64,000 nt of DNA from Novosphingobium sp. Chol11 (GCA_945906105.1 CAMDQO010000001.1:225996-289995); one strand, 5' to 3'. Shown: positions 1-8,556, numbered from the stretch's first letter. Notes: generated by a model from the letters alone, not told the origin. Translations and numbers: made by a program.

Positions 1-921
1 TGACAGGATGCGGATCGCATCGCGCGCCGAAGCGAGCGTGAATTCAGTTGCCAGGATCACCACGTTCACATCCGCCATCAGATGGGGGAAGTTGATCAGC
101 ATGTTGCGCGGCAGATCGATCACCGTCATTTCGAAGGCCTGGCGGAATTCTTCCTCCAGCTGCACAAAAGCGGTGCCATCGGTCATCAGCGGCGAATTGA
201 TCGGTGCCTCGGCCGAGAGGATCGACAAGTTATCGTTGGCGCGGATCATCGCGCGTTCGATGAACAGACCGTCGATCCGGCTTGGGTTCTCGATGGCATC
301 GGTCAACCCGCGGCCGGGTTCGAGATCAAGGCTGAGCGCGCCGGTGCCGAAATGGACGTCCAGATCGAGCAAGGCCGTCGGCATCTTGTGATCGGTGCTG
401 AACAGCCAGGCCAGCGAGGTTGCCAGCATCGAAGCACCAACTCCGCCGCGGGTGCCGACGATCGCCGTCGAGATATGGCGCTTGGCCGCATGAGCATCCG
501 TATGGCGAGGAGCCGAAAATACGGTCTGCGCCTGAATCAGCGAATCGCGGATCTGGCCCGGAGACAGCGGCTTGAGCAGGTAATCATGGATGCCACTGGC
601 CACCAGATCGCGATAGAGCCGGACATCGTTGACCTGACCGACGGCGATCACCACCGTGCCGGGCTCGCAGACTTCGGCCAGCGCGTTGATGTCGTTAAGC
701 GGATCGCCGCTTTCCGACAGATCGACCATCAGGATGTTAGGGCTCGCGGCAATCGACAGCGATTGCACCGCATTGCGCAGGCCGCCCTTGTTGCACTTCT
801 CAGGCTGCCAGCCCATTTCGATGATGACCGGGCGCAAGACTTCGAGAGCCGCTTCGTCACACAGAAATGCGGCGAAGGGATCACGATTGCCAGGCATGGA
901 TGCTTTCCAGGGCGCGTTCAT
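1..921 (-). CDS. cpaE: Pilus assembly ATPase CpaE (3' end outside window)
   Basis: This is a MinD/ParA-like ATPase of the Flp/Tad pilus machine, which in Caulobacter acts in polar localisation of the apparatus. The leftward frame starts at ATG 921 and runs off the window after 307 codons. The first ~130 residues resemble a degenerate response-regulator receiver. They are followed by GTRGGVGASML, the deviant Walker A typical of CpaE, in which the usual GKT lysine is replaced. Later LLDLDVHFG and VIDLPRN fit the Walker B and switch regions. The start lies 4 bases after the cpaD stop, so the gene is co-transcribed with cpaD. The C-terminus is not visible. Confidence 0.93.
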   Translation of the reverse strand, partial: MNAPWKASMPGNRDPFAAFLCDEAALEVLRPVIIEMGWQPEKCNKGGLRNAVQSLSIAASPNILMVDLSESGDPLNDINALAEVCEPGTVVIAVGQVNDVRLYRDLVASGIHDYLLKPLSPGQIRDSLIQAQTVFSAPRHTDAHAAKRHISTAIVGTRGGVGASMLATSLAWLFSTDHKMPTALLDLDVHFGTGALSLDLEPGRGLTDAIENPSRIDGLFIERAMIRANDNLSILSAEAPINSPLMTDGTAFVQLEEEFRQAFEMTVIDLPRNMLINFPHLMADVNVVILATEFTLASARDAIRILS

Positions 922-925
922 CGAT

Positions 926-1588
926 CTATTCCCCCGACTTCGTTGAATTCGATTTCAGTGTCTTGCCGCCACCACCGGTTGGCTCAGCCCCGCGATAGGT
1001 CTCGATGGCCTTGGTGCTGCTCATGACAGTCGTCTGGCTCGGGCCCTTGTTGCCCCGGATCAGATCTTCGGGATTGGCGATCATGGCGGAAAAATTGCCA
1101 TTGACCGCGCAGCCATAGCCGCTGGCTGTGGCATTATGCATGTTGGTGTCAGTCTTGGTGCCCCAGTCAGGGCAGCCCTTCACCGAAGCAGTGGACCGGC
1201 TGACGACCACGCGCACCGTGCCGGCATTGACATAGCCGGGTGTGGTTGGGGCATCGTCGGAAACCAGCATGCTGTAGCGTGAGGCGATGGCTTCCACCGT
1301 GGTGCGGGCAGCATTGCTGTTCACCGGATCGTCAATCGATATGCGATCACCATAGCGCAGGTCCATGGCCTCGAACCAGCCAGAGAGCCGGCGCTGTTCG
1401 GAAGGCGCAATGCCGCCCGGGCCGCTGGCCAGATCAAAGGTATAGTTGGTGCGCTGCACCACCGGCTGGTGGATGCTTTCCAGGCTCTTGTTGAGCGGAA
1501 CGCCGGGGCTGGTGCAACCGGCGAGGCCGATGCAGCTGGCAGCGATGAGGAGGGCGGTGGCCGCCTTGCGATGGAAAAGTTTGGTCAT
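926..1588 (-). CDS. cpaD: Pilus assembly lipoprotein CpaD
   Basis: This is an outer-membrane-associated lipoprotein that supports the CpaC secretin of the Flp/Tad pilus. The 220-residue protein has a basic N-terminus (MTKLFHRK), a hydrophobic stretch and a lipobox LAGC near residue 25. The body contains the RLSGWFEAMDLRYGDR segment and the late CPDWG and GYGCAVNGN cysteine motifs of the CpaD family. ATG 1588 was preferred over the in-frame GTG at 1597 because GAGGAAGGTGAG sits at a good distance upstream of the ATG. It lies between cpaC (14-base gap) and cpaE (4-base gap) in one leftward operon. Confidence 0.93.
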   Translation of the reverse strand: MTKLFHRKAATALLIAASCIGLAGCTSPGVPLNKSLESIHQPVVQRTNYTFDLASGPGGIAPSEQRRLSGWFEAMDLRYGDRISIDDPVNSNAARTTVEAIASRYSMLVSDDAPTTPGYVNAGTVRVVVSRSTASVKGCPDWGTKTDTNMHNATASGYGCAVNGNFSAMIANPEDLIRGNKGPSQTTVMSSTKAIETYRGAEPTGGGGKTLKSNSTKSGE

Positions 1589-1602
1589 GGTTCTCACCTT
1601 CC

Positions 1603-3150
1603 TCAGTTCAGCGAAAAGCCGGGCGTGGGTGCAGTCGCATCAGCGGTCTGACCCTTGCTCGATTTCTTTTGGCCAGTTTTTTTGGCATCCGCAGGCGCAG
1701 CAGGCTCATCGAACACGCTTACCTTTGGCGCGATGCTGGCATCAGGCCCAGCGCTCGGCTTGGGCCGGTCGCCGCCGGTTTTGCCGGTTGACTGGACGTT
1801 GCCGAGGAACTGCTGCGCCAGGTTCGGCGCCTCAAAGCCATCGGTCGGCAGCTTGATGTCATTGGCGTTGACCGGATTGACCAGATAAGGCGTGACAATG
1901 ATCACCAGCTCGGTCTGACCTTTGCGGAATTCAGTCGAGCGGAAAAGATTGCCCAGGATCGGGATGTCACCCGCGCCCGGTGCCTTGTCGATGGTTGATT
2001 GGGCATTGTTGCTCATCAGACCGGCGATCATGAAGCTTTGGCCCGAACCCAGTTCCACGGTCGTTTCCGCGCGGCGGATGGTCAGTGCCGGGATCTGGAA
2101 GCCGTTCAGCGAAACCGCACCCTCGCTCGAAAGCTCGGAAACTTCCGGGCGTACACGGATCGAGATCCGGCCGTTTGAAAGCACCGTTGGCGTATAGGCA
2201 AGGCTGACGCCAAAGCGCTTGTATTCGATCGAGGTCGAACCCAATCCCTGACTGATCGGGATCGGATATTCGCCGCCAGCAAGGAAATCAGCCGTTTCGC
2301 CCGAAAGCGCGGTCAGATTGGGGCTGGCGAGCGTGGTGACAAGGCCATCGCGCTCGGCAAGGTCAAAGGCCGCGGCCAGATCAAGTCCAAGGAACTTGCC
2401 AAAACCACCAAGCGTGGTCTTGCCGCTGATCCCGTTGAAAGAGACAGAACCGGGCACGGCAGGCGTAATCCCGGTAGCTGGCGTGCCGGGAGTGATCGTC
2501 AGAGCGCTGCCACGGCCGCTGGTGACACCGAATTTGAAACCACTGGTGGTATCGCGGCTAAGCAGGTTGCCACCCAGTGAGCGCACCAGCGAGCGGCTGA
2601 CTTCGGCGAATTTCACTTGCAGATTGACCTGCAACGGAGTCGCCATTTTCAGGCGACTGATGATGTTCATTTCCTTGCCGACGAAGGCCTGGACGAGGCG
2701 CTGGGCCTCGGCGGCGTCTTCAGGCGCACCGACGGTGCCGGTCAGCAGCAGCGTTCCGGTGCCGATGTTCGATACTGAAATCTTGGCATCGGGCATGGCC
2801 AGGCGCATCATCTGATCGACGCTGTCGATGTTTGAGCCAACGCGGATGTTGGCCGACCAGACAATCTGACCCGAAGCGTTGCTGGCATAGACCGTGGTTT
2901 CACCGCCACCCTTGCCCATAACATAGAGCTGGTTGGCTGACTTCACCTGGACATCGGCGACCTTGTCATCAGCGACGAAAATGTCGCTCATGCGCCCCGG
3001 GACATTGATCAACTGGCCGCGACCGATCGACAGGTTGATATCCTGTGAGGGACGGGTCACTGACTGGGCCTGTGCCGGAGCAGCAGGCACCAGGGCCAGC
3101 GGAACGGCAATGCAGGCGGCAGTGAGCAGCGTGGAAATCAGGCGTTTCAT
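1603..3150 (-). CDS. cpaC: Type II/IV secretin CpaC (RcpA) of the Flp/Tad pilus
   Basis: This is the outer-membrane secretin ring through which the Flp pilus passes. After a signal peptide (MKRLISTLL to APAQA) come a pilus-formation N-terminal domain (GRGQLINVPG), a BON-like segment (GTLLLTGTVG) and the secretin domain. The latter contains VNLQVKFAEVSR, SGETADFLAGGEYPIPI and a C-terminal GDIPILGNLFRS followed by ELVIIVTPYLV. The tail is rich in Lys, Ala and Pro. ATG 3150 is preceded by GAGGGG at 6 bases. An upstream in-frame ATG at 3216, 5 bases after the cpaB stop, would add 22 residues and also has a purine-rich leader, so the start is not settled. Confidence 0.95.
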   Translation of the reverse strand: MKRLISTLLTAACIAVPLALVPAAPAQAQSVTRPSQDINLSIGRGQLINVPGRMSDIFVADDKVADVQVKSANQLYVMGKGGGETTVYASNASGQIVWSANIRVGSNIDSVDQMMRLAMPDAKISVSNIGTGTLLLTGTVGAPEDAAEAQRLVQAFVGKEMNIISRLKMATPLQVNLQVKFAEVSRSLVRSLGGNLLSRDTTSGFKFGVTSGRGSALTITPGTPATGITPAVPGSVSFNGISGKTTLGGFGKFLGLDLAAAFDLAERDGLVTTLASPNLTALSGETADFLAGGEYPIPISQGLGSTSIEYKRFGVSLAYTPTVLSNGRISIRVRPEVSELSSEGAVSLNGFQIPALTIRRAETTVELGSGQSFMIAGLMSNNAQSTIDKAPGAGDIPILGNLFRSTEFRKGQTELVIIVTPYLVNPVNANDIKLPTDGFEAPNLAQQFLGNVQSTGKTGGDRPKPSAGPDASIAPKVSVFDEPAAPADAKKTGQKKSSKGQTADATAPTPGFSLN

Positions 3151-3220
3151 GGTTTTGCCCCTCGAAAGCGCGTTGCGGCTGGTACCTGTGCGGCTGGTTT
3201 TTGTGTGAATGGTCATGGCG

Positions 3221-4249
3221 TTACTTCCCCACCGGCTCTTCGGTGGTGGTTTTGCCGCGTGTGACACGGATCACCGGACCGGCGTTCATGAACGGCATCG
3301 CGGGGCCAGAACTGCGCAGCGCAGGACCTGCGGTCATGACGGCACGGCCGCCATTGCTGGCCATCGACGGTGCGGTGCGGCGCTGAAAGCGCGAGACATC
3401 ACCGCCGGTGGAGAATGTGCCGAAACTGTTGTCGTTGGGCTTGTTCATCGCCAGAGTCAGGATGCGGTCTTCTTCTTCCTTGGTCGCGTTATCGGGCACC
3501 TTGACCGCGCCACTGGCGACAAGGCGTTCCAGTTCAGCCTGATTGTCGGCGATCGAGCGCAGCGCCAGGCTGAGCGTACCGATGGTTTCGGCAACCGCGA
3601 TTTTTTCAGCAATGCGCGGTGTCACTTCGAGCGTGACGGTGCGGAACTCGCGAACCACCGTCTTGCCATCAACCACTTCGCTGTCGGTTGACTGATCGGT
3701 GGCGAGCACGCGCAGATTGCGCAGGACCGTTTCGGTGGCCTTCAGCGCCTGGGTATCATCTCCCGATCCGCGGACGGTCTGGGTCAACATCAGATCGATG
3801 TGATCGCCCGGGAAGATGAAGCCGGCAACACCGGTGCGCGATGACACGTTGATCGTGATGGCGCGCATGCCAGGTCCAAGCGCAGCAGCAAGGAAGCCGC
3901 GATCGCCGGGCTTGACCAATGCGCCCTGGGTGAGCGGCTGGCCCGCCGTGGTCGGAAAGCGGACGACCGTGCCGAGCAGCTTGCTCATATCGGCCTCGCC
4001 CTCAACGAAATAGGCGTCCTGAACCATATCCTTGGGCCACAGCTGAAAGCCGATCGAATCTGCGGTGATGATCGTACCGGCGGGCAGAGCGCGCTGGGCA
4101 ACCAGAACCTTGGGTCCTTGCGGAACCTGTTTCGCATTGGCTTCAGCTTGCGGGGCGGAAGCGCCGGCAAACAGGCTGCGTGCGGCGAGTGCCGTTCCGA
4201 TCGCGATGACCAGAGCACCAAACAGCAGCAGAAGTTTCTTCTTGTCCAT
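3221..4249 (-). CDS. cpaB: Flp pilus assembly protein CpaB (RcpC)
   Basis: This 342-residue periplasmic, membrane-anchored protein carries a SAF domain and works with the CpaC secretin. An N-terminal transmembrane anchor (residues ~5-27, LLLLFGALVIAIGTALAA) is followed by the SAF domain with VAQRALPAGTIITADSIG and the conserved GPGMRAITINV and VAGFIFPGDHIDLML motifs. ATG 4249 follows AGGGGGG-rich leader sequence. It is the first gene of the cpaBCDE run and has its own 96-base upstream region containing 13-bp direct repeats and a possible CtrA half-site. Confidence 0.95.
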   Translation of the reverse strand: MDKKKLLLLFGALVIAIGTALAARSLFAGASAPQAEANAKQVPQGPKVLVAQRALPAGTIITADSIGFQLWPKDMVQDAYFVEGEADMSKLLGTVVRFPTTAGQPLTQGALVKPGDRGFLAAALGPGMRAITINVSSRTGVAGFIFPGDHIDLMLTQTVRGSGDDTQALKATETVLRNLRVLATDQSTDSEVVDGKTVVREFRTVTLEVTPRIAEKIAVAETIGTLSLALRSIADNQAELERLVASGAVKVPDNATKEEEDRILTLAMNKPNDNSFGTFSTGGDVSRFQRRTAPSMASNGGRAVMTAGPALRSSGPAMPFMNAGPVIRVTRGKTTTEEPVGK

Positions 4250-4275
4250 GGCTTTGCAAGCCCCCCTGAGGAATT

Positions 4276-4307
4276 GGAATTCTAGGTTAAATTCGGAATT
4301 CTAGGTT
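4276..4307. repeat. 13-bp direct repeats upstream of cpaB
   Basis: The sequence GGAATTCTAGGTT occurs at 4276-4288 and again, without mismatch, at 4295-4307. The start-to-start distance is 19 bases, near two helical turns, as expected for a pair of protein-binding sites. The pair is 27-58 bases upstream of the cpaB ATG in an AT-rich island. No regulator is assigned. Confidence 0.6.
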
Positions 4308-4329
4308 TAAGTCCTAAGAATGGTTCCAA

Positions 4330-4337
4330 ATGGTTAA
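4330..4337 (-). promoter_or_regulatory. Possible CtrA half-site upstream of cpaB
   Basis: Read leftward, TTAACCAT matches the 8-base CtrA half-site reported for Caulobacter, and a partial copy AACCAT follows ten bases further towards cpaB. CtrA controls pilus genes in several alphaproteobacteria, so the position between cpaA and cpaB is suggestive. An 8-base match alone is weak evidence. Confidence 0.3.
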
Positions 4338-4345
4338 AATCAGGT

Positions 4346-4831
4346 TCACCCTGCGCCGGATGCGCCAAGCATCGGCAAACTCTTGCCGATAAGAGTGAAA
4401 AGCCCGGCCGCTGAGATCGCAATTCCATAAGGAATGGCTACCCGCCCGGTCTGGCGGCGAATAACGTGAAGGGCACCGAAAAGAATGGTGAGCAGGCCGC
4501 CCAGCAGGGCCATGACGATCACCAGGAACAGGAAGTGTGCCGGAAGGATCCACAGGGCCAGCGCAGTCAGCAACTTGACGTCACCTCCGCCCATGGCGCG
4601 CATGGCAAACAGCCCGGCAGTGATGATGAAGGTGACGAGGGCAACGCCCAGCTGCCAGCCGATATCCGACCAGACCATGCCGCTTGCCCACCAGAACAAC
4701 GGAGCAGCTACAACTACGGCAGCATTCAGCCAGTTGTCGATCTGACGGCGCCGGAAATCGGTGAAAGCAGCAATCAGCAATGCGATTGCCAAGGCACCGA
4801 TCAGTCCATACGTAAGATACTCGCTTCGCAA
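4346..4831 (-). CDS. cpaA: Prepilin peptidase CpaA/TadV (A24 family)
   Basis: This inner-membrane aspartic protease processes Flp prepilin and TadE/F pseudopilins. The 161-residue protein is almost entirely hydrophobic, with about six membrane helices. The two catalytic aspartates are visible: FTDFRRRQIDNW (D25) and GGGDVKLL (D84). The start is TTG at 4831, with AGGGG about nine bases upstream. No Flp pilin gene lies between it and the divergent hydrolase, so the pilin must be encoded elsewhere. It is separated from cpaB by 96 bases that look regulatory. Confidence 0.93.
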   Translation of the reverse strand: MRSEYLTYGLIGALAIALLIAAFTDFRRRQIDNWLNAAVVVAAPLFWWASGMVWSDIGWQLGVALVTFIITAGLFAMRAMGGGDVKLLTALALWILPAHFLFLVIVMALLGGLLTILFGALHVIRRQTGRVAIPYGIAISAAGLFTLIGKSLPMLGASGAG

Positions 4832-4902
4832 GGTAATGCCCCTAACCCCGTCTTCAGTGGGCAGGTCTAACGGGGAGTGCTTACCAAATAGTAACCAGAG
4901 GG

Positions 4903-5895
4903 ATGAGGCTGGTGTTAGGTATCCAGACGGTGGCAGGCGCAGAACTAAATCAAGACTTTAATCGTCGGGCGATTCCGGCAGAGGCTGTCGAGTCCTGCTG
5001 GCAGACCGAAGGCGGCTGGCCGATCCGGCGGATTGACTGGCCAGTTCCTGCCGATCCGCGCGGCTCGCTGCTGTTCATGCCGGGACGCGGCGATTTTTAT
5101 GAGAAATACCTCGAAACGCTCGATCACTGGCACCGGCGCGGCTGGCGGGTGACCGCCTGTGACTGGCGCGGTCAGGCGGGATCTGGGCGGCTGGGCAGTG
5201 ATGCCGTCACCGGCCACATCGGTGATTTTGGTCAGTGGATTGATGACCTTGCTGGCTTCTGGGCGAAGTGGAAGGCTGAAACACCGGGGCCGCATGTGTT
5301 GGCCGGTCATTCGATGGGCGGGCATCTGGTGTTGCGCGCGCTGGCCGAGGCCCGCGTTGATCCTGATGCTCTGGTGCTTTCGGCGCCGATGCTGGGCTTC
5401 CTCAACCACGGCGTGCCCGATGCCGTGATGCACCTTGCGGCGAAATTGATGTGCAGCTTGCGCGATTCGCGCCGTCCGGCGTGGAAGTGGAGCGAAAAGC
5501 CGGGGCAGGTGCCCGCAGGCCGCGATCTGCTGCTGACCCACGATGCGGATCGCTATGCTGACGAGATGTTCTGGCGCGAAGCCCGCAACGAACTGGTGAT
5601 GGGGCCGGGCTCCTGGGGCTGGGTGGAGCGCGGCTATGCCTCGATGCGGGCGGTCGATGCACCCGGAGTGCTGGAGCGGGTTAAAACCCCGGTGCTTATC
5701 GTCGCCGCCAGCGATGATAAGCTGGTCAGTTTCACAGGCAGCGCACGCGCAGCGCGCCGACTTCCGCATGGTGAACTGGTGGCATTCGGCGAGGAAGCGC
5801 GGCACGAAATCCTGCGCGAGGAGGATGCGGTGCGCGACAAAGCACTGGCTGCGATTGACGATTTCCTTGACCGCGCTGCTCCTCCCCGCAACTGA
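4903..5895 (+). CDS. Alpha/beta hydrolase, lysophospholipase/monoacylglycerol lipase type
   Basis: This is a serine hydrolase of the Hydrolase_4 (PldB-like) group, probably acting on lysophospholipids or monoacylglycerols; the substrate is inferred only from the family. The 330-residue protein has the oxyanion region LLFMPGRGDFYEKY, the nucleophile elbow GHSMGGH and a late aspartate in VAASDDKLVS. The histidine in GEEARHEILREED completes the triad in the usual C-terminal position. There is no signal peptide, so it is probably cytoplasmic or membrane-peripheral. It starts 72 bases from divergent cpaA and its stop is 6 bases before the flavoenzyme gene, suggesting co-transcription. Confidence 0.85.
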   Translation: MRLVLGIQTVAGAELNQDFNRRAIPAEAVESCWQTEGGWPIRRIDWPVPADPRGSLLFMPGRGDFYEKYLETLDHWHRRGWRVTACDWRGQAGSGRLGSDAVTGHIGDFGQWIDDLAGFWAKWKAETPGPHVLAGHSMGGHLVLRALAEARVDPDALVLSAPMLGFLNHGVPDAVMHLAAKLMCSLRDSRRPAWKWSEKPGQVPAGRDLLLTHDADRYADEMFWREARNELVMGPGSWGWVERGYASMRAVDAPGVLERVKTPVLIVAASDDKLVSFTGSARAARRLPHGELVAFGEEARHEILREEDAVRDKALAAIDDFLDRAAPPRN

Positions 5896-5901
5896 GCGAG
5901 C

Positions 5902-6993
5902 ATGACCGCGCGTTTCGATATTGCCATTGCCGGGGCCGGAATGGCCGGGGCCAGCCTTGCCGCTGCGCTGGTGCCCTCTGGCGCGCGGGTGCTGCTGCTC
6001 GAGGCGGAGAGCACGCCGGGTTATCATGCCACCGGGCGCTCGGCGGCGTTCTGGACCGAGAGCTATGGCGGGCCGGGGGTGCAGCCGCTGACCAGTGCAT
6101 CGGGGCAGGCGCTGCGTGACGGCGGCTATCTTGTCCCCCGCGGCGCGCTCACCATTGCGCGCAGTGGGCAAGAGGCAGAGCTTGAGGCGTTTGCTGCCAG
6201 CTTCGCGGCGCTCGGCGTGCAGGTCGATGTGTTGGGCCGCGCGGGCCTTGAACAGCACATCGCCGGATTGCAGCCGGGCTGGACAAGCGGCGCGCTGGAG
6301 CCGGATTGCAGCGATATTGATGTCGCGCGGTTGCATCAGGATTATCTAGCCGCCGCGCGTCGGGGCGGAGTGGAACTTTGGTGTTCTGCACGACTTGCGT
6401 GCGCTGTGCGACAGGGCGAAGGCTGGAGCCTGACCTGCGCCGATGGGCGGCAGGCCAGCGCGGGCGTGCTGGTCAATGCCGCCGGGGCATGGGCCGATCA
6501 GGTGGCCAGTATGGCGGGAGTTCAGCCACTCGGCATCACGCCCTATCGCCGAACAATAGTCCAGTTGCGCACCGCGCCGGAGCCAGTGGCGCAGCTGCCG
6601 CTGGTGCTTGATCTGGGTGAGCGGTTCTATTTCAAATCCGAAGCGGGCAAGCTCTGGCTCAGCCCGCATGATGAGGTGGCCAGCCCGCCTTGCGACGCCG
6701 CACCCGAGGAACTGGCGGTGGCCGAGGCGATTGACCGGTTGCAGAATGTTGTCGATTGGCAGGTCGAAGCCGTTGAGCACCGCTGGGCTGGCCTCAGAAG
6801 TTTCGCGCCCGACCGCTTGCCGGTCTATGGCTTTGATCCTGCCGAACCGTGCTTCTTCTGGTTTGCCGGACAAGGCGGTTTTGGCATCCAGACTGCACCG
6901 GCGGCGGCGGCGCTGGCAGCCGGATTGCTGTGCGGCGGTCAGTCGGGATCCGTCGATCCGGCAGCCTATTCGCCCGCACGATTCCGGCGTTGA
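5902..6993 (+). CDS. dauA: FAD-dependent D-amino-acid dehydrogenase, DauA (D-arginine dehydrogenase)-like
   Basis: This is a flavoprotein of the DAO/GlyOx family expected to oxidise D-amino acids to 2-oxo acids. The N-terminal Rossmann motif is GAGMAGASLA. From memory, Pseudomonas DauA shares PGYHATGRSAAF near the flavin, DIDVARLHQDYL, VLVNAAGAWAD with GVQPLGITPYRR, and the C-terminal WAGLRSFAPD and FAGQGGFGIQT segments. The length (363 residues) is also close to that enzyme. Preference for D-arginine over other D-amino acids is inferred, not shown. It follows the hydrolase by 6 bases. Confidence 0.85.
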   Translation: MTARFDIAIAGAGMAGASLAAALVPSGARVLLLEAESTPGYHATGRSAAFWTESYGGPGVQPLTSASGQALRDGGYLVPRGALTIARSGQEAELEAFAASFAALGVQVDVLGRAGLEQHIAGLQPGWTSGALEPDCSDIDVARLHQDYLAAARRGGVELWCSARLACAVRQGEGWSLTCADGRQASAGVLVNAAGAWADQVASMAGVQPLGITPYRRTIVQLRTAPEPVAQLPLVLDLGERFYFKSEAGKLWLSPHDEVASPPCDAAPEELAVAEAIDRLQNVVDWQVEAVEHRWAGLRSFAPDRLPVYGFDPAEPCFFWFAGQGGFGIQTAPAAAALAAGLLCGGQSGSVDPAAYSPARFRR

Positions 6994-7148
6994 ACAGCTG
7001 GACGCCCCCATGTAAACTGATGTTACGTCCGCCGCCTCATTCAGCCGTGTGAAAGCTGGCAATACCTAAACCGGGGAGCAACAAGGTCGTGGCCTTGGCT
7101 CTTCGCATGAGGCGGACGGCTTGGACTCACGAGTTTAGGGGATAGCCC

Positions 7149-7823
7149 GTGAAGAATCATCTGTTCCGAACCGCTGGATTTGCCGCACTTGCAGCTTGTG
7201 TCAGCATGGCTGCCAGCCCGGCGCTGGCGTCGATCAGAACCACGCAACTTCCAGCAGCCGCCCATGCACCAGATGCCACGCTTCCGGGTGATATTGCCGG
7301 CAACCGCAACCGTGGCGGCTGGTCTGGTGGTTTCGGCGGTGGCTTTGGCGGCGGCTGGGGCGGCGGACGTCGTCATCATGGTGACGGAATTGACGCCGGC
7401 GATGTCTTTGCCGGGGTGCTGATCCTTGGGACGATTGCTGCCGTGGCATCTGCGGCCAGCAAGTCCAAGCGCGAACGTGAGGATGACACTTATCGTTATC
7501 CCAATGATGGCCGCAGTGATGGCGGTGCGCGCTACCCCAGCGATTCGCGGCCCAGCTATGGTGAGCGCAGCGCCGATCAGCGCGGCTGGGACCAGCGCGG
7601 GATGAGCAGTTCGCGCGGTATCGACAGCGCGGTTGACGCCTGCGTCGCCGAAGTTGAGCGCACCTCGGCCCCGGTCGATACGGTCGAAGGTGTTGACCGC
7701 GATGGCGGCGGCTGGCGGGTTGAAGGCAAGCTGCGCAATGGCTCGCCGTTCAATTGCTCGGTCGATGGCGAACTCCGCATTCGCGGGCTCAACGTCAACG
7801 GCGGCGCACCATTCCGTAACTAA
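7149..7823 (+). CDS. Exported glycine-rich hypothetical protein
   Basis: I do not recognise a characterised family. The 224-residue product has a signal peptide (MKNHLFRTAGFAALAAC to ASPALA), a Gly/Trp-rich patch at about residues 54-77 (GGWSGGFGGGFGGGWGGG) and a hydrophobic helix (AGVLILGTIAAVASAA). A charged, Tyr/Ser/Arg-rich middle follows. The C-terminal domain of about 60 residues has two cysteines (VDACVAEVE and FNCSVDGELRIRG). The start is GTG 7149 with TAGGGGAT upstream. It overlaps the convergent TRIC gene by a few bases at the stop codons. A cell-envelope role is plausible only from export. Confidence 0.8.
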   Translation: MKNHLFRTAGFAALAACVSMAASPALASIRTTQLPAAAHAPDATLPGDIAGNRNRGGWSGGFGGGFGGGWGGGRRHHGDGIDAGDVFAGVLILGTIAAVASAASKSKREREDDTYRYPNDGRSDGGARYPSDSRPSYGERSADQRGWDQRGMSSSRGIDSAVDACVAEVERTSAPVDTVEGVDRDGGGWRVEGKLRNGSPFNCSVDGELRIRGLNVNGGAPFRN

Positions 7824-8470
7824 TCCCGATCAGTTGAGCGCTGCCCGCCCCCATAAGCGGGCAGCGCCAGTTTCAGGCGGATCGCTGCACCGCGCAAGGC
7901 AAACCCTGCCGCCATGGCGAGCGGCCAGCCAACAACATTGGGCAGGCCCAGCCATGCCGATCCTGCCGCCAGCGCCGATGATAGCGCGGCGGCGGTGACA
8001 TAAATCTCTGGCCGCATCACGATCGACGGCCTCCCGGCCAGCACATCGCGAATAATGCCGCCGACACAGCCAGTGATCACGCCCATCATCATGGCTGGAA
8101 CCATCGGCACCCCATAGGCCAGTGCTTTGGCGGTACCGAGCACCGCATAGGCGGCCAGTCCTGCCGCATCGGCCCATTCGAGAAACTCGTTTTCCCACCA
8201 GTCACGCGGTGTCAGCCAGGCCACCAGCGCCACCCCCAGACAGACCGGCGCGACAAGTGCATCGTGGATCCAGAACACCGGCGCGCCAATCAGCAGATCG
8301 CGCACCGATCCGCCGCCAACGCCCGTTACCAGCGCAAAGAAGGCCATGGTGACAAAGGTCTGCCGCAGCCGCGCCGCCAGCAGCGCACCGCTCAGCGCGA
8401 ACACCGCGATGCCCAGCAGATCGAGCAGACCGAGAAATGCAGGAAGGACGGGTGCGACATTGTTCACCAA
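7820..8470 (-). CDS. Trimeric intracellular cation channel (TRIC/UPF0126) family membrane protein
   Basis: This small integral membrane protein belongs to the prokaryotic TRIC family, which forms trimeric monovalent-cation channels. The 216 residues contain about seven membrane helices arranged as two repeats. Each repeat carries the family motif: GGGSVRDLLIG in the first and GGIIRDVLAG in the second. Start ATG 8470. It is convergent with the upstream exported-protein gene, with the two stop codons overlapping in CTAA, and divergent from the P450 pair. Confidence 0.88.
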   Translation of the reverse strand: MVNNVAPVLPAFLGLLDLLGIAVFALSGALLAARLRQTFVTMAFFALVTGVGGGSVRDLLIGAPVFWIHDALVAPVCLGVALVAWLTPRDWWENEFLEWADAAGLAAYAVLGTAKALAYGVPMVPAMMMGVITGCVGGIIRDVLAGRPSIVMRPEIYVTAAALSSALAAGSAWLGLPNVVGWPLAMAAGFALRGAAIRLKLALPAYGGGQRSTDRD

Positions 8471-8511
8471 CTGCTCTTAGCACAGCTATGGCCTTCGCAA
8501 AGCCTGTGTGC

Positions 8512-8539
8512 TTGACAGCGGCGCACTCAAGTTTATGAT
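8512..8539 (+). promoter_or_regulatory. Sigma70-like promoter for the P450 pair
   Basis: A perfect -35 TTGACA (8512-8517) is followed after 16 bases by TATGAT (8534-8539). The GTG start of the first P450 lies 44 bases beyond and has a strong GGGGAGG Shine-Dalgarno. The -10 element is inside the palindrome at 8532-8556, which suggests repressor control. Confidence 0.65.
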
Positions 8540-8556
8540 CCACACTATATCATAAA
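8532..8556. promoter_or_regulatory. 25-bp palindrome over the P450 promoter (candidate operator)
   Basis: Arms TTTATGAT (8532-8539) and ATCATAAA (8549-8556) are exact 8-base inverted repeats separated by 9 bases. A second inverted repeat, ATATCA (8547-8552) with TGATAT (8562-8567), overlaps it. The geometry is typical of dimeric repressor sites such as TetR or MarR/GntR types. No regulator gene is adjacent, so the binder is unknown. Confidence 0.6.

Noticed and set aside
82..1026. 314-codon plus-strand frame opposite cpaE and cpaD
   Set aside because: The minus strand encodes CpaE with a deviant Walker A and a CpaD lipoprotein; the plus frame has no signature.
4945..6336. 463-codon open frame on the minus strand
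   Set aside because: It lies wholly opposite the hydrolase and DauA-like genes, which have clear family motifs. Its product is rich in Arg, His and Gln with no domain, as expected from a high-GC antisense frame.
7032..7115. CCGCCTCA and TGAGGCGG inverted repeat downstream of the DauA-like gene
   Set aside because: The arms are 68 bases apart with no conserved loop or T-run, too weak for a terminator or operator claim.
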